A model generated the notes under the pieces. That model was not told the origin of the DNA. It made no database searches and saw nothing but the letters and a program-made list of their open reading frames with translations. The translations under genes and the position numbers were made by a program. From the NCBI GenBank assembly GCA_963739335.1, contig CAVUAC010000048.1:25614-89613 (forward strand): 64,000 bases of DNA, given 5' to 3'. The stretch comes from UBA9647 sp963739335 (lineage in GTDB: Bacteria > Bacteroidota > Ignavibacteria > UBA10030). Shown piece by piece: positions 58,175 to 64,000 of this stretch (position 1 is its first letter; every line of letters starts with the position of its first letter).

Positions 58175-59176
58175 ATGAAATCCTCTATCAAACTCCTCGG
58201 ATTGCTGGTCTCACTGTTCAGCCTCGTGTTCCTCGCGTCAGGTTGCTACACTGAGCTTGCCACGACAAGCGATGAGGGGGAAAGCTCCTATGGTTCAAGG
58301 TATGAGCGACCACGCGCGAATGAAGAGGTGGACACGACTGCACCCAGACAACAATCGTACTACAATGACTATGATCAGGGCCAGTATCGAGTCGGATTCG
58401 GCTACTACTACCCGTCTCACTGGTACTGGGATTTCACCTTTGGTGATCCATACTACTATGGATGGCCATACGGCTATCCGATGTTCGGATATTGGAGCGG
58501 TTATTGGGGAAACTGGTATCCATATCGTAACGGCTTTGGTTATGATGGCTATGGGTACGGTTATTATCCTTATGGGTTCTACTCAGGCTATCCGTACGTT
58601 GTCTATGGTTCGAATGTCACGCGGTACAACCAGACCAGAGACGCTGGCTATCGGCGCACGGGTTATAATCGCACTGGGGGATACAGCGGAAGTGCAGGAT
58701 CATCTGTGGGGTCGTCGAAGAGTGTCTCCCCTGCCGCCCGTCGATCTGGTACTCAAGGCAGCAGTGTTGCACCGCCGTCGAACAGGAGAACTGCAGCGCC
58801 ATCGGCCCGCGGTACATCAAGGGCATATGCACCTGGTTCACAAGTTCGATCACGCCAGGCAGCCGCCCCGAGTCGGTCGGGATCATCGAGCGCTCCAAGT
58901 GCGCGAACTGCACCATCGGGAGGCAGCCGCAGCCCGGAAGGCAGCCATCGCAGTGGAGGTTCGACTCGTAGCCGTGGGTACTCAGATGCTCCGGCATCAG
59001 GCTACTATCGAGCTGATCCCGGGACACAGCGTGGAAGCACACCGTCGTATACTCCGCGCTACTCCCCGACTCCATCGTACACTCCGCCTGCATCCTCCAG
59101 CCCAGCGCCAAGTTCTGGTGGCAGCAGTGGCGGTAGCAGAAGCGAAGGTGCAACCCGTACAGGTCGGAATCAATAG
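58175..59176 (+). CDS. Tyr/Gly-rich then Ser/Arg-rich lipoprotein, low complexity
   Basis: The 333-residue product starts at ATG 58175 (AAGGAAC upstream), with a signal peptide ending in lipobox LASGC. Residues 75-165 are extremely rich in Tyr, Gly, Trp and Pro (YYYGWPYGYPMFGYWSGYWG). Residues 175-333 are rich in Ser, Arg, Gly and Pro with repeated YTPxxS units (TPSYTPRYSPTPSYTP). It is probably disordered and extracytoplasmic. Such proteins can be structural, adhesive or stabilised by dityrosine links, but none of this is shown. It sits between two outer-membrane barrels. Confidence 0.75.
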   Translation: MKSSIKLLGLLVSLFSLVFLASGCYTELATTSDEGESSYGSRYERPRANEEVDTTAPRQQSYYNDYDQGQYRVGFGYYYPSHWYWDFTFGDPYYYGWPYGYPMFGYWSGYWGNWYPYRNGFGYDGYGYGYYPYGFYSGYPYVVYGSNVTRYNQTRDAGYRRTGYNRTGGYSGSAGSSVGSSKSVSPAARRSGTQGSSVAPPSNRRTAAPSARGTSRAYAPGSQVRSRQAAAPSRSGSSSAPSARTAPSGGSRSPEGSHRSGGSTRSRGYSDAPASGYYRADPGTQRGSTPSYTPRYSPTPSYTPPASSSPAPSSGGSSGGSRSEGATRTGRNQ

Positions 59177-59202
59177 CTCAATCGAAGAGGAGGATGTGAG
59201 TC

Positions 59203-60696
59203 ATGAAGTCAACCCAGTCAATCTCGCTTAGTCGTGCTGTTCTGGGTCTTGTGCTGGCGGTCGTCGTGGCGACTGGATCACTGAAAGCTCAATATGCTGA
59301 GGATGCTCTCAGGTTTTCAACATTCAATCTTGGGATAGGCGCGCGATCGGCGGGGATGGGAAATGCATCCATTGGACTAGCTGACGATTTCTCTGCTCTC
59401 TTCACGAACCCGGCTGGGCTTGCCTCCCTGAGGAGTTCTGAATTCTCGGTCGGACTCTCAAACGCGGGCTATAGCAATGACGCGATGTTTTTTGGAACCA
59501 CAACCAACGCGACCGATCGTGTAACCAATCTCAGCAACCTCGGTCTGGTTTATCCTGTGCCGACCTCAAGAGGCAGCCTTGTAATTGCGTTTGGTTTCGC
59601 TCGGGTGGCGAACTACTCGACTGCAGCTTCATTCAATGGATTCAACCCGGGCAGTTCGATCGTCGAATCCCTGACACCCGATGCGAATCTCAGCGGAATG
59701 TCGGCTGATAGCCGGAAAAGTCTTCTTGACAACAACATTCCTTTTCAAATCTACCTCTCTGACACCTTGGGCGGGAGGCTCTATCCCAATGTAACGGACA
59801 GCGTGCAGCAAGAAGGAACGATCTTGGAGGGGGGCGGCATGAACAGCTGGTCGTTAGGTGGTTCCATCGACATAGCAAAGGGATTATCTCTTGGTGTTGG
59901 AATCAATCTTCTTTCCGGTTCCTATACATACGATCGGCTCTACACTGAGACTGACTCAAGAAATGTCTATCACTATGGGCCGCCATTCGATTTTGACCAC
60001 CTACGATACGAGAGCACAATCAACAGCGATATCAGCGGCTACAACGTGGTTGTCGGGCTCATGTACCGCAAGCAGGGAAGGTTTAAGCTCGGTCTCACCG
60101 TGCGAACGCCGACGTATTATGATATCTCAGAAGATTTTTCTGATGCAGGCGATAGCTGGTTTGACAATGGTGATCATTTTGACATGAAGTCCCCGGGGTC
60201 GACGAAGTACAATATCAAGTCTCCGTTTGTGCTCTCTGGGGGTGCCTCAGTTCAGGCGACGGACTGGCTGCTCGTGGCGGGCGATGCAGAGTACATTGAT
60301 TGGACGCAAATGGAATTCACGAACACCGACAATCAAGATTTGATTGATGAGAACCGCGTGATTCGTGAAGCCTTTCGCGCCACGACGAATTTAAGGGCGG
60401 GAGCAGAGGTTACACTCTTCAACCTTGGTCTTCGGTTGCGCGGTGGCGTAGTTTACAATCCGTCTCCATACAAGGGCGATCCTACCGACTATGATCAGCT
60501 CTACGGCACGGCCGGTTTGGGCGTCACGGTAGATGAGAATGTTGCCCTCAATGCCTCGGTTGCATTTGGAAAATGGAAGACGTTCAGGGACAACTACTAT
60601 CTTTCCGGGCTTTCGAGTGTAGCAGCGGCTCCTTCAAGGACGAGCGAATCCGTGAATACAAACGCCTTTAATGTGACGCTGTCCTACAGATTTTAA
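59203..60696 (+). CDS. OmpP1/FadL/TodX-family outer-membrane protein
   Basis: The 497-residue barrel has a signal peptide (1-29) and the family start FSTFNLGIGARSAGMGNASIGLADDFSALFTNPAGLASL, which is the conserved N-terminal hatch of this family. It ends FNVTLSYRF with terminal Phe. Family members carry hydrophobic compounds; in Bacteroidota-related genomes similar proteins (PorV-like) also serve type IX secretion, which cannot be decided here. An AGGAGG site precedes the start and the previous stop is 26 bp away. Confidence 0.82.
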   Translation: MKSTQSISLSRAVLGLVLAVVVATGSLKAQYAEDALRFSTFNLGIGARSAGMGNASIGLADDFSALFTNPAGLASLRSSEFSVGLSNAGYSNDAMFFGTTTNATDRVTNLSNLGLVYPVPTSRGSLVIAFGFARVANYSTAASFNGFNPGSSIVESLTPDANLSGMSADSRKSLLDNNIPFQIYLSDTLGGRLYPNVTDSVQQEGTILEGGGMNSWSLGGSIDIAKGLSLGVGINLLSGSYTYDRLYTETDSRNVYHYGPPFDFDHLRYESTINSDISGYNVVVGLMYRKQGRFKLGLTVRTPTYYDISEDFSDAGDSWFDNGDHFDMKSPGSTKYNIKSPFVLSGGASVQATDWLLVAGDAEYIDWTQMEFTNTDNQDLIDENRVIREAFRATTNLRAGAEVTLFNLGLRLRGGVVYNPSPYKGDPTDYDQLYGTAGLGVTVDENVALNASVAFGKWKTFRDNYYLSGLSSVAAAPSRTSESVNTNAFNVTLSYRF

Positions 60697-60723
60697 TTGC
60701 AGAACATGAGTGTGTGACTCATC

Positions 60724-60763
60724 AAAGCCCCGACGGTCAAAGACGTTGGGGCTTGTTTTTTTG
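60724..60763 (+). terminator. Intrinsic terminator after the OmpP1-family gene
   Basis: AAAGCCCCGACG (60724-60735) pairs with CGTTGGGGCTT (60744-60754) with one G-T pair, followed by GTTTTTTT. It is 28 bp after the stop at 60696. Confidence 0.85.
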
Positions 60764-60932
60764 TGAAGCATGCCAGGGCCTGCGTTCGCTGAAATGCGTG
60801 GCTCCTTCTCCATGTTTTCTTGTGTGCTGGCCTGGTTCTGGGATGATAGTATTGTTATCCCTTTCCTCCGTTGTCCACAAATGTTAGCTGCCCGCGGTAG
60901 ACCCGGGACGGTGCGAGCCACACGGTCATTTG
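60764..60932. other. Intergenic stretch with no recognised feature
   Basis: Together with the flanking terminator and promoter this makes up the 324-bp gap before the penicillin acylase gene. An open frame at 60770-61021 crosses it but has no ribosome site, runs through the promoter and shows no domain. Confidence 0.5.
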
Positions 60933-60961
60933 TTGCAACACCCCTCAAGTTTCTTTACATT
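60933..60961 (+). promoter_or_regulatory. Promoter candidate for the penicillin acylase gene
   Basis: TTGCAA (60933-60938) and TACATT (60956-60961, followed by G) are 17 bases apart, about 60 bp before ATG 61021. Confidence 0.45.
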
Positions 60962-61020
60962 GATCGCGTTCTTCTGAACATAACAACGGGTTTTCTCCTA
61001 CCAAACAAATTCTTAACCTG

Positions 61021-62778
61021 ATGCCTAATCGCCTTAGAGTCGTTCTTGGCGCACTCGGTACGTCTGTCGTCTTGCTCCTTGCTATCGTTGTCTTTCTTTA
61101 CTACCTGATCACGAAATCCTATCCAGTAACGTCAGGAACCGTCGAGGTGCAGGGAATCCAGGCGGAGGTCAAGATCTACCGGGACGACTATGGAATCCCT
61201 CACATTATAGCGACCTCGGAATATGATGCATATTTCGCGGTAGGCTACGTTCATGCGCAGGATCGGCTGTGGCAAATGGAGCTCATCCGCCGGGCAGGTC
61301 AGGGGAGGTTGTCTGAGGTCCTCGGCGGGCCCGCTCTGAAGATCGACAAGATGTTTCGGACGCTTGGCATCTGGCGGCAGGTACAGAAAACGTCGTCCAC
61401 AATTGATCAAAAATCTCACGATGCCCTTCAGGCATATGCCGACGGCGTCACTCAGTTCATCGTCACTCACAAAGGAAAGTATCCAATCGAATTTGACATC
61501 TTGAACTGTGAGCCGGAGCCGTGGACTGTCCAGCACTCACTGCTTGTGAGCCGATTGGTGGCGTGGGAGCTCAACTACTCCCGTTGGGTAAAACTCGTTC
61601 TTGGAGAACTCGTCGAACGGCTCGGAGCTGCAAAGGCGGAAGAGATTTTCCCAACATGGCCTGAGGGAGCGCCACTCATTGTCCCGGAAGAGCTCAAAGG
61701 AAAGAAATCCGCCGGAATGGCGCAACAAATTCTGGACGCAGAAGGGTCCTTCAAGAAACTGCTTGGCAATGTCGGGCTTGAGTCTGGCAGTAACGCGTGG
61801 GTCGTTGCAGGATCGAAATCGACAACCGGCAAACCGATCCTTGCGAACGACCCGCATCTTCTTTTCTCTGCACCTGGACGATGGTACAAGCTTCATGTCG
61901 TCGGGCCGGATTTCGATGTATCCGGAGCTTCCATCGCCGGAGTGCCCTTCGTTGTCATCGGCCGCAATCGCTCGATTGCATGGGGGGTGACGAATGCAAT
62001 GCTGGACGATGAAGACTTCTACGTCGAGGAAGTCGATTCTGTTCAGCATCCGACTCGATACCGGTTCAACAACGGGTGGCGTCCCATCGAACAGGATGTG
62101 GACACGATCCTTGTAAAGAATAATCCCCCTGTTCTTCTCACCGTCTATCGGACGCATCGCGGGCCGGTTGTCAATCGAATGGAACCCAGCGCCCAGTTTT
62201 CCCGCCAGCTCCTGTCCATGCGTTGGATGGGGCACGAAATCTCGAACGAAGCGCAGGCATTCTACCTCATCAATCGTGCGCGCAACTGGAAGGAGTTTCT
62301 CGACGGGCTTCAGCACTTTGTTGTGCCTGCCCAGAATTTTATCTACGCCGATGTCGAGGGCAATATTGGTTACCATACCGGTGGGCGAATACCCATCCGC
62401 AAGACAAAATCAGCCACACTACCTTTCCCCGGTTGGACGGATGAGTACGATTGGAAGGGATTTGTTTCATTCGAGGAGATGCCGCAATCCTACAATCCAC
62501 CCGAGGGATTCATTGCAGCGGCAAACAACAGAATTGTTTCCGAATCGTATCCCTACTATCTTTCGAATCTCTGGGAGCCCGAGTGGCGCATCACGCGTAT
62601 CACCGAAGTTCTCAAGAACCAGCAGCAGCTCTCTGTTGAGGATATGCAACGCCTCCAGCAGGATGTTCTCTCACCGCAGGCGCGTGAGTTGGTGCCGATT
62701 ATTCTCAGGGCTTATGAGTCCCAGACGCCGAAGGACCCCGATGCACAGACAGCCCTGACGTATTTTCGGAACTGGAGC
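61021..62778 (+). CDS. Penicillin acylase-family Ntn-hydrolase, truncated at the contig junction
   Basis: The 586-residue fragment has a signal-anchor helix (8-30). The A-chain features are GIPHIIATSEYDAYFAVGYVHAQDRLWQMELIRRAGQGRLSEVLG, and LESGSNAWVVAGSKSTTGKPILANDPHL holds the N-terminal nucleophile Ser of the B chain (in GSNAW), released by autocleavage in this family. Later segments are YADVEGNIGYHTGG and AANNRI. Family members are about 750-850 residues. Here the frame ends TALTYFRNWS as the composition changes to very GC-rich DNA, so the last 150-200 residues are missing through a join, not evolution. Substrates are acyl-amides such as quorum lactones or beta-lactams, unknown here. Confidence 0.85.
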
Positions 62779-62790
62779 TAGCTCGACGCC
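62770..62790. other. Probable chimeric assembly junction
   Basis: To the left, codon use and composition match the other 62 kb and penicillin acylase coding is intact up to YFRNW. To the right, base composition rises to about 70% GC by eye and the genes are broken by several frameshifts. The change is abrupt, within about 20 bp, and no integrase, att site or transposase is present. Confidence 0.8.
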
Positions 62791-63362
62791 CGGCCGGCCA
62801 CCGAGCGACGTCGCACGCCACGCCGTGCTGGAGGCGGCCTACCGCATCCTGATGGACGAGGGCCTGGGGCGGCTGACGATCGAGCGCGTCGCGGCCGAGG
62901 CAGGCGTCGGCAAGCCGACGATCTACCGCACCTGGACGAACGCGCAGGAACTCGCGATGGCCGCCTTCATGGCGCAGCCGGCAGACGCCGGTGCAGCGCC
63001 CGCGCTCACGCTCGGTGCGCGCGGCGTGGGTCGCCCACCTCGACTCGGTGATCCGCGACGCTCGCCACAACCGCGGCCGGCAGATCACGCTGACGATGGC
63101 CGCGGCCGACCCCGACAGCGAGCTCGCCAAGGCGTTCCGGAACCAGGTGATCCTGAAGAGCCGCGAGGCCGGCCGGCGCTGATCGAGCGCGCCGTGCAGG
63201 GCGGCGAGATGCGCGCCGCCGCGGATGTCGAGACCGTGCTCGACATGGTCTACGGCCCGCTCTTCTTCCGCCTGCTCGCGGGGCACCTGCCGCTTTCGGC
63301 CGGCGTTCGCCGCGCTGCTCGTCGACACGCTGTTCGACGGTGTGCGCCGGCGCGCCGAATCA
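62780..63362 (+). pseudogene. TetR-family regulator on foreign DNA, broken by frameshifts
   Basis: The helix-turn-helix part is GRPPSDVARHAVLEAAYRIL then TIERVAAEAGVGKPTIYRTWTN, standard for TetR. The ligand domain continues in other frames: AWVAHLDSVIRDARHNRGRQ in a second, ALIERAVQGGEMRAAADVETVLDMVYGPLFFRLL back in the first, and FAALLVDTLFDGVRRRAE in a third. At least three indels are needed over about 570 bp. GC is very high. It is convergent with the dehydrogenase gene and could regulate it in the source organism. Confidence 0.75.
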
Positions 63363-64000
63363 GCGCAGGCGCTGGATCAGGCTCGAGGTGTCCCAGCGCC
63401 GGCCGCCCAGCTGCCTGCACGTCGCCGTAGAACTGGTCGACCAGCGCCGTGACCGGCAGGCGGGCGCCGTTGCGCGCGCGCCTCGTCGCAGCACGATCCC
63501 GAGGTCCTTGCGCATCCAGTCGACCGCAAAACCGAAATCGAACTCGCCGTCGACCATCGTCGGGGCGCGATTGTCCATCTGCCACGACTGCGCCGCGCCC
63601 TTGGAGATGACGTCGACCACCGACGTCAGTCGAGCCCGGCCTGCTCGGCGAAGGCAGGCGCCTCGGCCAGACCCTGAACAAGGCCGGCGATGCAGATCTG
63701 GTTGACCATCTTGGCGAGCTGGCCCGCGCCGGCGTGCGCCCATGCAGCTGCACGGCCTGCGCGATAGCATCGACTACCGGCCGGGCGCGCTCGAAGACGT
63801 CCGCGTCGCCGCCGCACATCACCGTGAGCGTGCCGTTCTCGGCCCCCGCCTGGCCGCCCGAGACCGGCGCATCGAGGAATCCGCAGCCACGCTCTGCGGC
63901 CGCGCGCGCCAGCTCGCGCGCCACCTCGGCCGACGCGGTCGTGTGGTCGACAACACCGCTACCGGGCTTCATGCCGGCGAAGGCGCCGTCGGGCCCAAGC
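63360..64000 (-). pseudogene. 3-hydroxyisobutyrate dehydrogenase-family protein on foreign DNA, frameshifted and partial
   Basis: The minus strand encodes NAD-dependent beta-hydroxyacid dehydrogenase segments: MKPGSGVVDHTTAS, the substrate-binding FLDAPVSGGQAGAENGTLTVMCGG, the catalytic-Lys region GAGQLAKMVNQ and C-terminal DFGFAVDWMRKDLGIVL and GGRRWDTSSLIQRL. These sit in three different frames with switches near 63740, 63630 and in the 63400-63500 region. The 5' end is cut by the window edge. Sequence flavour suggests a high-GC Pseudomonadota (for example Burkholderiales) source, which is inference. Confidence 0.75.

Noticed and set aside
58380..58620. Tandem DNA repeat in the Tyr/Gly-rich gene
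   Set aside because: The repetition is at the amino-acid level (TAT/TAC, GGN codons); I find no exact tandem DNA unit.
60770..61021. Plus-strand 83-codon frame before the penicillin acylase gene
   Set aside because: No ribosome site, no domain, and it runs through the predicted promoter.
1..64000. CRISPR arrays, prophage, rRNA and full insertion sequences
   Set aside because: No regularly spaced direct repeats, phage structural genes, rRNA-like stretches or transposase genes were seen.

Overview
The window reads as about 62.8 kb of one chromosome (GC in the mid-50s by eye) joined at its right end to about 1.2 kb of very GC-rich DNA from something else. Gene content points to an uncultured bacterium of the Bacteroidota/Chlorobiota side, most likely Ignavibacteria-like. 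The ATP synthase operon is atpZ-I-B-E-F-H-A-G without atpD/atpC, the split arrangement known from that group. It also carries a BatA-type membrane VWA protein, a DUF5916 outer-membrane protein, an OmpP1/FadL-family porin, a patatin fused to a BamA-like barrel, a bactofilin with an M23 peptidase, and an MqnA-family protein. Many genes have AGGAGG-like ribosome sites, and several promoters look like TTGxxx-N16/17-TAnnTT, one ending in the Bacteroidota -7 form TAnnTTTG. That fits Ignavibacteria/Chlorobi better than classical Bacteroidia. The lineage is inferred from gene content only.

Layout: a truncated response regulator-kinase (1-848, minus); adenosine deaminase and an MBL hydrolase; hflX and a BatA-like gene (minus); a patatin/BamA protein; a membrane PDZ-GAF-PP2C phosphatase; an atypical SDR. 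A small accessory patch follows (14.0-15.9 kb) with a truncated DNA methyltransferase, an EVE-domain plus PD-(D/E)xK-like nuclease and two small ORFs. Then folA-thyX, an M49-like lipoprotein peptidase, aguA-aguB (agmatine to putrescine), small membrane proteins, a histidine kinase with purA, murA, a membrane HExxH/TPR protein, eno, a phosphohexomutase, a DUF5916 protein, rlmD, an M28 peptidase, an alpha/beta hydrolase and a glycosyltransferase. From 42 kb: M23 peptidase-bactofilin-ATP synthase operon, then the translation cluster ffh-rpsP-khpA-rimM-trmD-rplS, an mqnA-like gene, recN, cysS, three envelope proteins, and a penicillin acylase cut off at the junction.

The most interesting signals are not standard gene calls. 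A 126-bp nested inverted-repeat element sits between atpF and atpH and supplies the atpF stop codon. A palindromic insert lies in frame inside rlmD. A perfect intrinsic terminator lies inside the coding region of the mqnA-like gene. The EVE-nuclease sits beside a decayed methyltransferase. Single-base frameshifts occur in ffh, trmD, aguB and probably the EVE gene. Because ffh and trmD are essential in most bacteria, these indels are more likely consensus errors than mutations. The foreign right end carries several indels in 1.2 kb, which suggests a chimeric, low-quality contig end.

No rRNA, tRNA, CRISPR array, prophage or full insertion sequence was recognised.
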